64,000 nt of DNA, taken from the NCBI RefSeq assembly GCF_005047655.1, contig NZ_SUKF01000010.1, positions 62,001 through 126,000 on the forward strand, given 5' to 3'. Below are positions 55,906 through 64,000 of the stretch, piece by piece. Source of the DNA: Sinimarinibacterium arenosum (GTDB taxonomy: Bacteria; Pseudomonadota; Gammaproteobacteria; Nevskiales; Nevskiaceae). Position 1 is the first letter of the stretch. Each line of letters starts with the position of its first letter. The notes under the pieces are model-generated. The model was not told the origin of the DNA and ran no database searches. It worked only from the letters and a program-made list of their open reading frames with translations. The translations under genes and the position numbers were made by a program.

Positions 55906-56226
55906 ATGAACCTGAACATCTCCGGTCACCATGTCGACATCACTGTTCCGATGCGCGATTACGTTGTTTCCAAGCTGAAGAGGCTGGAACGGCATTTCGA
56001 CAATCTGATCAGTGCCGAGGTGGTGTTGAGCGTGGAAAAGCAGCGTCAGAAAGCCGAGGCGACGGTCCATGCCAGCGGCGCCAATCTGCACGCTGAAGCC
56101 ACCGACGGGGATCTCTACGCGGCAATCGACCTGATGACCGACAAGCTCGATCAGCAGACCCGTAAGCACAAGGAAAAAATGCGCGACCATCATCAGAAGG
56201 AAGCGCACAAGCGTATGGAGTCTTGA
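55906..56226 (+). CDS. hpf: Ribosome hibernation promoting factor, short form
   Basis: 106 aa. Short HPF/YfiA type: it binds 30S at the mRNA and tRNA channel and makes resting ribosomes inactive. MNLNISGHHVDITVPMRDYVVSKLKRLERHFDN is the first helix-strand part and HAEATDGDLYAAIDLMTDKLDQQTRKHKEK the signature helix. CAGGAGGT precedes ATG 55906 at ideal distance; the frame from 55825 is rejected. It directly follows rpoN, as in most proteobacteria. Confidence 0.96.
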   Translation: MNLNISGHHVDITVPMRDYVVSKLKRLERHFDNLISAEVVLSVEKQRQKAEATVHASGANLHAEATDGDLYAAIDLMTDKLDQQTRKHKEKMRDHHQKEAHKRMES

Positions 56227-56265
56227 CGCAGGCGCACTAAGACTTCAGTAGAATCACGCTTGCCA

Positions 56266-56296
56266 GGGCCCGGCCATTACCATGTCCGGGCCCTTT
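56266..56296 (+). terminator. GC-rich hairpin between hpf and ptsN
   Basis: GGGCCCGG-12 nt-CCGGGCCC is a perfect 8-bp stem followed by TTTAG. A TTGACG (56223-56228) and TAGAAT (56249-56254) pair with a long 20-bp spacer lies just before it. It may reduce read-through into ptsN or form the leader of a ptsN transcript. Confidence 0.45.
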
Positions 56297-56316
56297 AGCT
56301 AGCTCAGGAACCGACA

Positions 56317-56778
56317 ATGAAAATTGCTGAAATCCTCTCCCCGGATCGTGTCAGCCAGGGCCATACCTTTACCAGCAAGAAGAAGGCGCTGGAGGAACTC
56401 TCACTGCTGTTGGCTCGCGGCGTGCCCGGCGTTCTGTCCGCGGACATCCTGACCAGCCTGTCAGCGCGCGAAAAACTCGGCAGCACCGGCCTCGGCCATG
56501 GTGTCGCGATTCCCCACGGCCGCATGCCGGGCGTAACCCAGAGCGTCGGCGCCTTCATGCGCCTGAAACACCCGCTGGACTACGACGCCCACGACGGTCA
56601 GCCGGTTGATCTGGTGTTCGGCCTTCTGGTCCCTCAAGGCGCGACCGAGGCCCACCTGAAACATCTGGCCGCCATCGCCGAGATGTTTTCGGACAATGCG
56701 TTCTGCGCGCAGGCACGCGAAGCCGCCGACGAAGGTGCTTTGTTCAAGTTGCTCAGCGCCTATACGCCGGGCGGCTGA
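56317..56778 (+). CDS. ptsN: PTS IIA-like nitrogen regulatory protein PtsN
   Basis: 153 aa. The phosphorylated His is in GLGHGVAIPHGRM (His67), the typical EIIA-Ntr site. EIIA-Ntr takes a phosphate from NPr/HPr and, rather than carrying sugar, controls potassium transport, sigma-54-linked genes and others. It lies 90 bp after hpf and 16 bp before hprK, in the classic rpoN-linked cluster. Confidence 0.96.
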   Translation: MKIAEILSPDRVSQGHTFTSKKKALEELSLLLARGVPGVLSADILTSLSAREKLGSTGLGHGVAIPHGRMPGVTQSVGAFMRLKHPLDYDAHDGQPVDLVFGLLVPQGATEAHLKHLAAIAEMFSDNAFCAQAREAADEGALFKLLSAYTPGG

Positions 56779-56794
56779 CCGACAGCGCCGAGCG

Positions 56795-57364
56795 ATGCCG
56801 CGCCGCGCCGCTGATCCCTCCGCGACGCTGCATGGCGTCCTGATGCGCGTGCATGGCGTCGGCGTTCTGCTGACCGGCGCCAGCGGCGTCGGCAAAAGCG
56901 AACTGGCGCTCGAACTGCTCAGCCGCGGGCATCGTCTGATCGCGGACGACGCCGCCGAATTTTCGATCGAACGTGAAAAAGTGCGCGGGCGTTGCCCGCC
57001 ACTGTTGCGCGGCTTTCTCGAAGCCCGCAGCCTCGGCATTCTGAACATCGGTCGCCTGTACGGTCGCCGCAGCCTGCTCGACTCAGTCACGCTGGAACTG
57101 GTCATCGCCCTGGACCAGGCCGCACAACATTCAGAATCCGGGATCGAACGGCTGTCCGGCCGCAGAAGTCAGTGCCGCATTCTCGGCACCGACATCGAGC
57201 AGATCTCGATTCCGCTGCGCCTGGGCCACAATCTCGCTGTACTGGTCGAAGCTGCGTGCCGCGACTACAAGTTGCGACGCGCCGGCTACCGCGCGGACGA
57301 AGACATGACGCGCCGGCAGATGTCAGCCATCCGCCGCCAGACCCGGCGGCGCCCTGCGCCATGA
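56795..57364 (+). CDS. hprK: HPr kinase/phosphorylase, catalytic domain only
   Basis: About 189 aa against about 310 for full HprK. It phosphorylates or dephosphorylates HPr on Ser to control the PTS. The P-loop GASGVGKSELALELL (residues 28-42), ADDAAEF and the HprK signature region EARSLGILNIG are present, while the usual N-terminal domain has no room: ptsN ends 16 bp upstream. The result resembles the short HprK known in alphaproteobacteria. It overlaps rapZ by 4 bp (ATGA). The longer ORF from 56696 is rejected because it overlaps ptsN. Confidence 0.88.
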   Translation: MPRRAADPSATLHGVLMRVHGVGVLLTGASGVGKSELALELLSRGHRLIADDAAEFSIEREKVRGRCPPLLRGFLEARSLGILNIGRLYGRRSLLDSVTLELVIALDQAAQHSESGIERLSGRRSQCRILGTDIEQISIPLRLGHNLAVLVEAACRDYKLRRAGYRADEDMTRRQMSAIRRQTRRRPAP

Positions 57365-58257
57365 AGCTGGTCATCGTCAGTGGCCTGTCCGGCGCCGGCA
57401 AGACCGTCGCGCTGAAGCAGTACGAAGACATCGGCTATCACTGCATCGACAATCTGCCGCTGCTGCTGCTCGGCCCACTGTCTCGGCACGGCCTGAAGTC
57501 CGCCGATGAACGCTACGAGCGCCTCGCAATCAGTGTCGATGCGCGTGAAAGCCCCCAGCAGATCGCACGCTTCCCACGTTACCTGCAGCGTCTGCATGAT
57601 CGTGGCATCCAGACGCATGTGCTGTTCCTGCGCGCCGACACGACAGTCTTGCTGCAGCGCTATTCCGAAACACGCCGGCGCCACCCGCTGGCACATGGCG
57701 ATGTCACCCTCGCCGACGCAATCGAGCTCGAACAATCGCTGCTGTCGCCGATCGCGAATCTGGCCGATGCGACGATCGACACAACATTGAAGAATCTGCA
57801 TGGCCTGCGCGAGGAAATCCTCTCACAGGTTCCCGGCGGCGGTTCCGGCAAACTGTCGATCCAGTTCGAATCCTTCGGCTTCCGCAACGGCATCCCCACC
57901 GACGCCGATTTCGTGTTCGATGTCCGCTGCCTGCCCAATCCGCACTGGGAACCAGAGCTGCGCGCACTCAGCGGTCGCGACGCCCCGGTCGCGGCCTGGC
58001 TCGGCCGTGACCCGGCGGTTGTGCGCATGGTCGATGACATTCGCGGCTTCCTTGACCGCTGGCTGCCGGAACTGCGCAAGCAGGATCGCGCCTACCTGAC
58101 CATTGCCATCGGCTGCACGGGGGGGCAGCATCGCAGCGTGTTCGTGGTCGAGACACTCGCCGCCGATTACGCGGAACGCCTGGATCAGATCACCGTCCGG
58201 CATCGTGAACTATGGCGCGGACAACAGCGCCAGAATGATGTGGAGAAGAAAAATTGA
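57361..58257 (+). CDS. rapZ: RNase adapter / nucleotide-binding protein RapZ
   Basis: 298 aa. Walker A GLSGAGKT (residues 8-15), then CIDNLPLLLL and DARES-type motifs of the YvcJ/RapZ family; the C-terminal domain has CLPNPHWEPELR, GCTGGQHRSVFVVE and a basic tail. In E. coli it delivers the sRNA GlmZ to RNase E to tune GlcN-6-P synthase; in other bacteria its job may differ. Start overlaps the hprK stop (ATGA) and its stop overlaps the next start (TTGA), indicating coupled translation. Confidence 0.95.
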   Translation: MKLVIVSGLSGAGKTVALKQYEDIGYHCIDNLPLLLLGPLSRHGLKSADERYERLAISVDARESPQQIARFPRYLQRLHDRGIQTHVLFLRADTTVLLQRYSETRRRHPLAHGDVTLADAIELEQSLLSPIANLADATIDTTLKNLHGLREEILSQVPGGGSGKLSIQFESFGFRNGIPTDADFVFDVRCLPNPHWEPELRALSGRDAPVAAWLGRDPAVVRMVDDIRGFLDRWLPELRKQDRAYLTIAIGCTGGQHRSVFVVETLAADYAERLDQITVRHRELWRGQQRQNDVEKKN

Positions 58258-58652
58258 GCGTCGGATTGCTGCTGGTCACACACGGCAAACTCGGGCATCA
58301 CCTGCTCGACACGCTGCACGAAATGATGGGCGAACTGCCGCTGGCGGCGGACGTACTCGAAGTTCGCCGGGTCTCGGCACATGAAGTCCTGATCAGCCAG
58401 GGCCGCAAGATGCTTGAGCGACTCGATTCCGGCGACGGCGTACTGGTCCTGACTGACGCGTTTGGCTCAACCCCCAGCAACATCGCCAACAAGCTGCGCC
58501 ACGCGGGCCCGATCTCGGTCGTCGCCGGCGTCAACCTGCCGATGCTGGTGCGCATCTTCAATTACCCCAGCCTTGATCTCGCAGCGATGACCCGCAGCGC
58601 AGTCGAGGGCGGCAGTCGCGGCATCATCGTCTGTCCCGGATCCGATTCATGA
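58254..58652 (+). CDS. PTS mannose-type EIIA component
   Basis: 132 aa. The His is in LLVTHGKLGHHL (His10), the site phosphorylated by HPr. DGVLVLTDAFGSTPSNIA is the next conserved block. No matching EIIB, IIC or IID is in the window, so a regulatory role is likely. The start is TTG and overlaps the rapZ stop by 4 bp; no ATG gives a good fit. Its own stop lies 12 bp before the ptsH start. Confidence 0.92.
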   Translation: MSVGLLLVTHGKLGHHLLDTLHEMMGELPLAADVLEVRRVSAHEVLISQGRKMLERLDSGDGVLVLTDAFGSTPSNIANKLRHAGPISVVAGVNLPMLVRIFNYPSLDLAAMTRSAVEGGSRGIIVCPGSDS

Positions 58653-58663
58653 AGGAGTCAGCA

Positions 58664-58930
58664 GTGGAACGCACGGTCACCATCGTCAACCTACTCGGCC
58701 TGCATGCACGCGCCGCCGCCAAACTGGTGACCCTGGCCAGCAAATTCGAATCCGACGTCCGTGTACGCAAGGACGGTCGAGAGGTCAGTGGCAAGTCGAT
58801 CATGGGCGTGATGATGCTCGCCGCCGCCAAGGGCACGCAGATCACCCTCGTCGCCGAGGGCGATGATGCCGGGCAGGCACTGGACGAGCTTGCGCAACTG
58901 GTGGCTGCGCGATTCGGAGAAGACGAATGA
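58664..58930 (+). CDS. ptsH: Phosphocarrier protein HPr
   Basis: 88 aa. His14 in LLGLHARAAAKL is the EI/PEP phosphorylation site, and Ser in GKSIMGVMML is the HprK site. An ATG at 58649 overlaps the preceding gene, but AAGGAG sits 6 bp before the GTG at 58664, and the shorter product matches HPr length. Together with short HprK and EI it forms a PTS used for regulation. A 109-bp gap with a heptamer repeat follows before ptsI. Confidence 0.95.
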   Translation: MERTVTIVNLLGLHARAAAKLVTLASKFESDVRVRKDGREVSGKSIMGVMMLAAAKGTQITLVAEGDDAGQALDELAQLVAARFGEDE

Positions 58931-58939
58931 AATCGCGGA

Positions 58940-58960
58940 TGCCAGCTGCCAGCTGCCAGC
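58940..58960. repeat. Three tandem TGCCAGC heptamers
   Basis: TGCCAGC is repeated three times without gaps just after ptsH and 80 bp before ptsI. It may be a small variable tandem repeat; no hairpin is formed beyond local AGCT. Confidence 0.75.
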
Positions 58961-59039
58961 GTCCCGTAACAGCGCCTGCTGTCGCGTCTTCTGGAATCTG
59001 GAAACATCCGACTCGAAACTGCGCCACCGGAGTGTGCGC

Positions 59040-60782
59040 ATGAGCTTGTGGCTTTCGGGCATTGGTGTATCGCGTGGAATTGCCATCGCACGCGTGCAGA
59101 AAATGCACGGCGGTGAACTCGATATTCCCGAGTACGCGCTGGCAGCCAATGACGTCGATGGCGAAGTCGTGCGCTTCTACGGCGCACACAAGCGTGCGCA
59201 GGAGCAGTTGCGCGAGGTCCGCGCGCGGATTCCGGAAAACACGCCCAGCGATATCGCCGCATTCATCGACACGCATATCCTGATGATGGATGACCGCTCC
59301 ATCACCGATACGACGGTCGGGCACATCCGCAACGAACGCATCAACGCCGAGGCGGCGCTGCGCCGCACCCGCGACGCGCTGATTGCGGTTTTCGAGCAGA
59401 TGGATGATCCCTATCTGCGCACCCGGCGCGACGATGTCGAACACGTCTGCAGCCGCATCCTGCGCATTCTGCTGAAATCGGAAAAGCAGCTGCCGACGCG
59501 CAGTGAACACGCCGAACCCTTCATGATCGTCGCCGACGACGTGACCCCGGCCGACATCATTCTGCTGTCGCAGCAGCAGGTCGCCGCCTTTGTCACCGAG
59601 TACGGCGGACCGCTTTCGCATACCGCGATTCTGGCGCGCAGTCTCGGTATTCCGGCCGTGGTCGGTCTGCGTGATGCACGCCGGCTGATCCGCGAGAACG
59701 AATTGCTGATCATCGACGGCGAAGCCGGCCACGTGCTGGCCGATCCGGACGAGCTGGCGCTGCAGTTCTATCGCGACAAGCAGGCAGCACAGCAGCGCCA
59801 TCGCGCCGACCTGGTCAAGCTAAAGGGCCGCGACGCGATCTCGCGCGATGGCGTGCACATTCATCTGCTCGCCAATATCGAGATGCCGGAAGACGCCAAG
59901 GTCGCTGAGGAAAACGGCGCCGAGGGCGTCGGTCTGTATCGAACCGAATTTCTGTACATGAACCGGCGCGAGCTGCCGACCGAGGACGAGCAGTACGAGG
60001 CCTACTCGCGCATCGTCGCCGCGGTCAAAGGTCCGATCACGATCCGCACGTTGGATCTGGGCGCCGACAAGCAGGTCGACAGCGGGCGCTCGCACGGTCC
60101 CCTGCCAACCAATCCGGCGCTGGGACTGCGTGCGATTCGCTTGTGCCTGAAGGAGCCCGAACTGTTCCGGGTTCAGGTCCGCGCGCTGCTGCGCGCTTCT
60201 GCGCACGGCAAGATCCAGATCATGCTGCCGATGATCTCGAACCTGCAGGAATTCCGTCAGGCGCGCACACTGATTGACAGTGCACGCGATGAGCTGCTTG
60301 CCGAAGGGATTGCCTGCGACAAACATGTGCCGATCGGCGCGATGATTGAGGTTCCAGCAGCGGCCATTGCCGCACCGATTCTCGCTCGGCATGCGCGCTT
60401 CTTTTCGATCGGCACCAACGACCTGATCCAGTACACCCTGGCGATCGACCGTGTCGACGACGAGGTCAACTACCTGTACGACCCACTGCATCCGGCCGTG
60501 CTGCAGCTGATCCGCCATACCATCGATTCAGGCCGCAAAGCCGGCATCCCGGTCGCCATGTGCGGCGAAATGGCCGGCGACCCACGCTTCACGCGACTGC
60601 TGCTGGGCCTGGGCCTGACCGATTTTTCGATGCATCCGGCCAGCGTGCTGGAGGTCAAGCAGATCGTGGTCGAGTCCGACATCGGGCGCCTGCGCAGCGC
60701 CGTTGCCGAGTTGCTCGAATGCGAGGAACCACAACAGATGCGCGACCGCATCGCAGAGCTGGACCGACTGCACACACACTGA
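59040..60782 (+). CDS. ptsI: PTS enzyme I (phosphoenolpyruvate-protein phosphotransferase)
   Basis: 580 aa. Takes phosphate from PEP to its His in GGPLSHTAILARSLGIPA (His194) and hands it to HPr. The C-terminal PEP-binding barrel has ENGAEGVGLYRTEFLYM, the Arg-rich DLGADKQ loop and the GTNDLIQYTLAIDR motif. No GAF domain is present, so this is EI rather than EI-Ntr. GGAG lies 9 bp before ATG 59040; longer frame from 58863 is rejected. Next comes mgtE. Confidence 0.96.
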   Translation: MSLWLSGIGVSRGIAIARVQKMHGGELDIPEYALAANDVDGEVVRFYGAHKRAQEQLREVRARIPENTPSDIAAFIDTHILMMDDRSITDTTVGHIRNERINAEAALRRTRDALIAVFEQMDDPYLRTRRDDVEHVCSRILRILLKSEKQLPTRSEHAEPFMIVADDVTPADIILLSQQQVAAFVTEYGGPLSHTAILARSLGIPAVVGLRDARRLIRENELLIIDGEAGHVLADPDELALQFYRDKQAAQQRHRADLVKLKGRDAISRDGVHIHLLANIEMPEDAKVAEENGAEGVGLYRTEFLYMNRRELPTEDEQYEAYSRIVAAVKGPITIRTLDLGADKQVDSGRSHGPLPTNPALGLRAIRLCLKEPELFRVQVRALLRASAHGKIQIMLPMISNLQEFRQARTLIDSARDELLAEGIACDKHVPIGAMIEVPAAAIAAPILARHARFFSIGTNDLIQYTLAIDRVDDEVNYLYDPLHPAVLQLIRHTIDSGRKAGIPVAMCGEMAGDPRFTRLLLGLGLTDFSMHPASVLEVKQIVVESDIGRLRSAVAELLECEEPQQMRDRIAELDRLHTH

Positions 60783-60878
60783 GCCAACGCGCTCAGCAGA
60801 CCCGGCAAACGCCGTATCGCAGTCAGCGCAGCGAAAGCTCGCGATGCTATTCTCGTCCGGTTCCAGACCGTCCATGGC

Positions 60879-62228
60879 ATGAGCGAACGCAATCATTCAG
60901 ATGCGGCACTTAAACGTCTGCGCGAAACCCTCGCGGACGGCAAGATGCTGCCGGTCAAGCGGACGCTGCACGCGCTGAATCCCGCCGAGATTGCCAACCT
61001 GCTGGTATCGCTACCGCCGCATGAGCGCAATCTGGTCTGGGAAATGGTCAGCCCGGAGGACGACGGCGAGGTGCTGCTGCACGTCCCCGACGAGGTGCGT
61101 ACCGCACTGATTCGGCAGATGGACACGGCCGAACTGATCAAGGCCGCCGAAGAACTCGAGATCGACGATCTCGCCGACTTTCTCGAGCATTTGCCCGAGA
61201 CGGTCACACAGCAGGTACTCAAGGCGCTGGACGCGGACGATCGCGCGCGCCTGGAACAAGTGCTGGCCTACGAGCCCGACACCGCCGGCGGCCTGATGAA
61301 CACCGACACGGTGACCGTCCGCCCGGATGTGTCGCTGGATGTGGTGCAACGGTACCTGCGTCTGCGCGGCGAACTGCCGGCGCATACCGATGCCTTGTAC
61401 GTGGTCGACCGCTACGGCGCCTACCTGGGCGCGCTGTCGCTGGACAAGATCCTGACACGCGCGCCCGATGAGATCGTCGCCAACGCTATGGAGCGTGAAC
61501 CGCCTGCGGTCGCGGACACGGACACCGAACGTCAGATTGCCCGCCGCTTTGAGAGTGCGGATCTGGTGGCCGCGCCGGTCGTCAACGCCAAAGGCATCCT
61601 GGTCGGACGCATCACCATCGATGACGTCGTCGACGTGATCCGCGCCGAAGCCGAACACAACATGATGTCGATGGCCGGCCTGCACGAGGACGAGGATCTG
61701 TTCGCGCCGGTACGCGGCGCCGCGCGACGCCGTGCGGTATGGCTGGGCATCAACCTGCTGACCGCGTTCGCCGCCGCCTGGGTGGTCGGCTATTTCGAAG
61801 CGACGATCGCACAGGTTGTTGCTCTGGCCGTGCTGATGCCGGTGGTCGCCAGCATGGGTGGCATCGGCGGCAGCCAGACCCTGACGCTGATGATTCGCAG
61901 CCTCGCGATGGGTCAGGTCGATGCCGCCAACATGCGCTTTCTGCTGCGCAAGGAGCTGGCGGTCGCAGCCATCAACGGCCTGCTATGGGCGCTGGTGGTC
62001 GCACTGATCGCCGGCCTGTGGTTCCGCAGTGGGCTGCTGGCACTGGTGATTGCATTGGCGCTGGTGATCAATCAGGTCATTGCCGCCGCCGCTGGCGTCT
62101 TCATTCCGCTGCTGCTCAAACGCATCGGCATCGACCCTGCCCTCGCCGGTTCGGTGGTCCTGACCACCGTCACCGACGTGATCGGTTTCTTTGCGCTGCT
62201 GGGACTGGGAAGCCTGATCCTGACTTGA
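60879..62228 (+). CDS. mgtE: Magnesium transporter MgtE
   Basis: 449 aa. A helical N-domain (about 10-130), paired CBS domains (about 135-255) that sense Mg2+, and five membrane helices from about 285 on. ADDRARLEQVLAYEPDTAGGLMNTD and MPVVASMGGIGGSQTLTLMIRS are conserved, the latter lining the pore. It lies 96 bp after ptsI, the same order as in xanthomonads by memory, and ends near converging pmbA. Confidence 0.96.
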   Translation: MSERNHSDAALKRLRETLADGKMLPVKRTLHALNPAEIANLLVSLPPHERNLVWEMVSPEDDGEVLLHVPDEVRTALIRQMDTAELIKAAEELEIDDLADFLEHLPETVTQQVLKALDADDRARLEQVLAYEPDTAGGLMNTDTVTVRPDVSLDVVQRYLRLRGELPAHTDALYVVDRYGAYLGALSLDKILTRAPDEIVANAMEREPPAVADTDTERQIARRFESADLVAAPVVNAKGILVGRITIDDVVDVIRAEAEHNMMSMAGLHEDEDLFAPVRGAARRRAVWLGINLLTAFAAAWVVGYFEATIAQVVALAVLMPVVASMGGIGGSQTLTLMIRSLAMGQVDAANMRFLLRKELAVAAINGLLWALVVALIAGLWFRSGLLALVIALALVINQVIAAAAGVFIPLLLKRIGIDPALAGSVVLTTVTDVIGFFALLGLGSLILT

Positions 62229-62245
62229 GCGGCGCGTCGCCGGCT

Positions 62246-63592
62246 TCAGTGCCCCGCCAGCGTCATCTGCTCGATCAGCACCGATCCGGTCCGCACATTC
62301 GAAAAGGGTTCGATATCGTTGCCGATCGCGACGATGCCGCGATACATGTCAGCCAGGTTGGCCGCGATCGTGATTTCCTCGACGGGATGCACGATTTCAC
62401 CGTTCTCGACCCAGAAACCGGCAGCACCGCGCGAATAGTCGCCGGTGATCAGATTGACGCCATGGCCCAGCAACTCGCTGACGATCAGTCCGCGGTGCAT
62501 GCGGCGCACCAGCGCCTCGAAATCGTCGGTTCCCGGCGTCACCAGCAGATTGAACACGCCGCCGGCGTTGCCGGTGGTCTGCAGGCCGAGCTTGCGCGCG
62601 GAGTAGCTGCCCAGGAGCCAGCCTTTGAGCACTCCGGCATCGACCAGCGTGCGCTCGCGCGTGGCCACGCCCTCGCTGTCGAATGCAGCACTGCCGGCGC
62701 CGATCGGGATCAGCGGACGCTGTTCCAGAGTCACGCAGTCGGCACAAACCGGCTGGTCCAGCTTGTCCAGCAGAAAGCTGGCCTTGCGATACAGCGCACT
62801 GCCGGAAATTGCCTGCAGCAAATGCCCCCAGAATCCTCGTGCCAGCTCGGCCGGAAACAGCACCGGCGCCTGACAGGTTGCCATCCGCTGCGCACCCAGG
62901 CGTGCCAGCGCGCGGCGTCCGGCCTTGGCTCCCAGCGCATCCGCAGCCATCAAATCCTGCGGGCGGCGCGTGCTGCTGTACCAGTAGTCACGCTGCATGC
63001 CGTTGGCATCACTGGCGATGACGGCGCAGCTGAGACTGTGATGCGTGCCCTGACGATAGCCAACAAATCCATTGCTGTTGGCGTAGATCGAGGTGCCACG
63101 GTGGGTGTTGACGGACGCCCCCTCACTGCCGGTGATGCGCGGATCCACCGCCAGTGCGGCGGCCTCGCATTCGATGGCCAGATCAACGGCCTGATCGGCA
63201 TTGATCGTCCAAGGGTGGTCCAGATCCAGGTCCGGAAATGGGCCGCGCGCAAGCAATGACGGATCAGCCAGTCCGTTGTACGGATCCTCGCCGGTAAAGC
63301 GCGCAATCGCCATCGCGGCGTCAATCGCAGAGCGGATGCCGGCATCGCTGAGATCACCCGTGGTGGCGTTGCCTTTGCGCCGACCGACATAAACGGTCAC
63401 CCCCAGATCACGGTCCTGCTGGAATTCAAGGCTTTCGACCTCGCCCTTGCGCACACTGACGGTCAGCCCGCGGCTGGCCGATATGCTGGCCTCGGCTTCG
63501 GTGGCGCCGGCAACGCGAGCGGCGTCAAGCGCCAGGGCGACGCGGGTCTGGAGTTCGGATTCGCTGGGCAGGGCGACGGCGGAGTCGTTCAT
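62246..63592 (-). CDS. pmbA: Metalloprotease PmbA (TldE)
   Basis: 448 aa. With TldD it forms a protease that trims unfolded peptides and modified peptides such as microcins. VSVRKGEVESLEFQQDRDLGVTVYVGRRKGNATTGD, LSCAVIAS, LLDKLDQPVC and STRRPQDL-type blocks match the family, as does the C-terminal TGDYSRGAAGFWVENGEIVHPVEEITIAAN. The start used is 63592; a longer frame begins at 63628. tldD is not in the window. Converges with mgtE. Confidence 0.95.
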   Translation of the reverse strand: MNDSAVALPSESELQTRVALALDAARVAGATEAEASISASRGLTVSVRKGEVESLEFQQDRDLGVTVYVGRRKGNATTGDLSDAGIRSAIDAAMAIARFTGEDPYNGLADPSLLARGPFPDLDLDHPWTINADQAVDLAIECEAAALAVDPRITGSEGASVNTHRGTSIYANSNGFVGYRQGTHHSLSCAVIASDANGMQRDYWYSSTRRPQDLMAADALGAKAGRRALARLGAQRMATCQAPVLFPAELARGFWGHLLQAISGSALYRKASFLLDKLDQPVCADCVTLEQRPLIPIGAGSAAFDSEGVATRERTLVDAGVLKGWLLGSYSARKLGLQTTGNAGGVFNLLVTPGTDDFEALVRRMHRGLIVSELLGHGVNLITGDYSRGAAGFWVENGEIVHPVEEITIAANLADMYRGIVAIGNDIEPFSNVRTGSVLIEQMTLAGH

Positions 63593-63653
63593 GTCGGATC
63601 GTTGGCGGAGGAGCGCGCAGGTTAGCATCCTGCGCGGCAGCGCCCGCTTCGAA

Positions 63654-64000
63654 TTATGCGTTCAACGCCGCCAAACGCTGCGGTGTACCCACGTCCGACC
63701 ACGCTCCGCTGTGCAGCTCACCGCTTACCGCCCCCGCCGCAGCGGCGCAGCGCAGCAATGGCGCCAGTCCGAAGGCCCCCGCCTGGGCAGTTGCAAACAA
63801 GGTCGGCGTCAGCACCGACAATCCACTGAAGGTGTGTCGTGATGTCGCGGCATCGGCCGGCTCGACGACACGGCCATTCGACAGCACAAAGTCGCCCTGC
63901 GGGTGATGCTCCGGATTCGGCACCAGCACCAGATGCGCCTGATCGCTGGCCGACATTGTCTGTGCCCGCTCCACCAAGCGCCGCAGCGGGAAGTCGGTCC
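63654..64000 (-). CDS. Nucleotidyltransferase, MurU-like, C-terminal part
   Basis: The 3' part of a gene whose start lies beyond 64000; the frame is open to the edge, encoding TDFPLRRLVERAQTM before the first internal Met. SGLSVLTP, LAPLLR, GELHSG and WSDVGTPQRLAALN are typical for the end of NDP-sugar pyrophosphorylase-type enzymes such as MurU, which makes UDP-MurNAc in peptidoglycan recycling. MurU versus a mannose-1-phosphate guanylyltransferase cannot be separated from this part alone. Confidence 0.82.
   Translation of the reverse strand, partial: TDFPLRRLVERAQTMSASDQAHLVLVPNPEHHPQGDFVLSNGRVVEPADAATSRHTFSGLSVLTPTLFATAQAGAFGLAPLLRCAAAAGAVSGELHSGAWSDVGTPQRLAALNA

Noticed and set aside
57361-58257. 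Antisense frames over rapZ and hprK
   Set aside because: Overlap coupled PTS genes with strong motifs; no independent support.

Overview
The window looks like ordinary chromosome of a GC-rich gammaproteobacterium. The best guess is the Nevskiales/Xanthomonadales side of the class, judged from gene order and content and not from any search. Pointers are the order rpoN-hpf-ptsN-hprK-rapZ-EIIA(Man)-ptsH-ptsI-mgtE facing pmbA, a pilT-pilU block next to a yggS-type gene, many fatty-acid and acyl-CoA genes, and envelope proteins typical of lipid- or hydrocarbon-using bacteria. I see no rRNA, phage, insertion sequence, integrase or CRISPR array. One tRNA (Gln, CUG) is present.

Layout. (1) 1-2037, minus: a DUF4331 secreted protein, a tiny lipoprotein and the start of a third exported protein. 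(2) 2192-16735: mostly lipid metabolism and unlinked singletons: thiolase coupled to a lipoprotein, S46 peptidase, acyl-CoA-binding protein plus SRPBCC protein, a cNMP-binding/EAL phosphodiesterase, alpha/beta hydrolase, thioesterase, crotonase, FadH, GST and a serine-hydrolase lipoprotein. (3) 16905-25703: Slp lipoprotein, a large sialidase-fold surface protein with FN3, PKD and a C-terminal sorting tail, a long acyl-CoA dehydrogenase, a DsbA-like isomerase, an AIG2-like protein, DUF4282 and DUF445 membrane proteins. (4) 25972-36095: an AraC-type regulator, two uncharacterised cytosolic proteins, then DUF1302 outer-membrane protein, DUF1329 periplasmic protein, YCF48-like propeller and RND/MMPL permease, closed by a strong terminator. 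This is the best candidate for a poorly described system, probably trans-envelope movement of a lipid, sterol or hydrocarbon. (5) 36235-43789: MerR regulator, PF10118 putative di-iron protein, two tandem acyl-CoA dehydrogenases, a second SRPBCC protein, a very-long-chain-type acyl-CoA synthetase and an orphan ORF. (6) 44051-46729: tRNA-Gln, rpsI, rplM and a DASS transporter. (7) 46899-53448: three consecutive PilT/PilU-family ATPases, YggS, RpiA, an RRM protein and RhlE. (8) 53712-64000: DUF4399 protein, sigma-54, Hpf, a regulatory PTS with a short HprK, RapZ, MgtE, PmbA and a partial MurU-like nucleotidyltransferase.

How it fits together: the acyl-CoA genes (synthetase, several dehydrogenases, crotonase, thiolase, FadH, thioesterase, ACBP) suggest a bacterium living on fatty acids, sterols or hydrocarbons. 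The region-4 operon could bring such substrates in or move lipids between membranes. Region 8 is a housekeeping nitrogen/carbon regulatory block (sigma-54 and a PTS with no sugar permease in sight). Many start sites were moved downstream of the longest ORF using ribosome-binding sites, signal peptides and family length; these are noted per gene.
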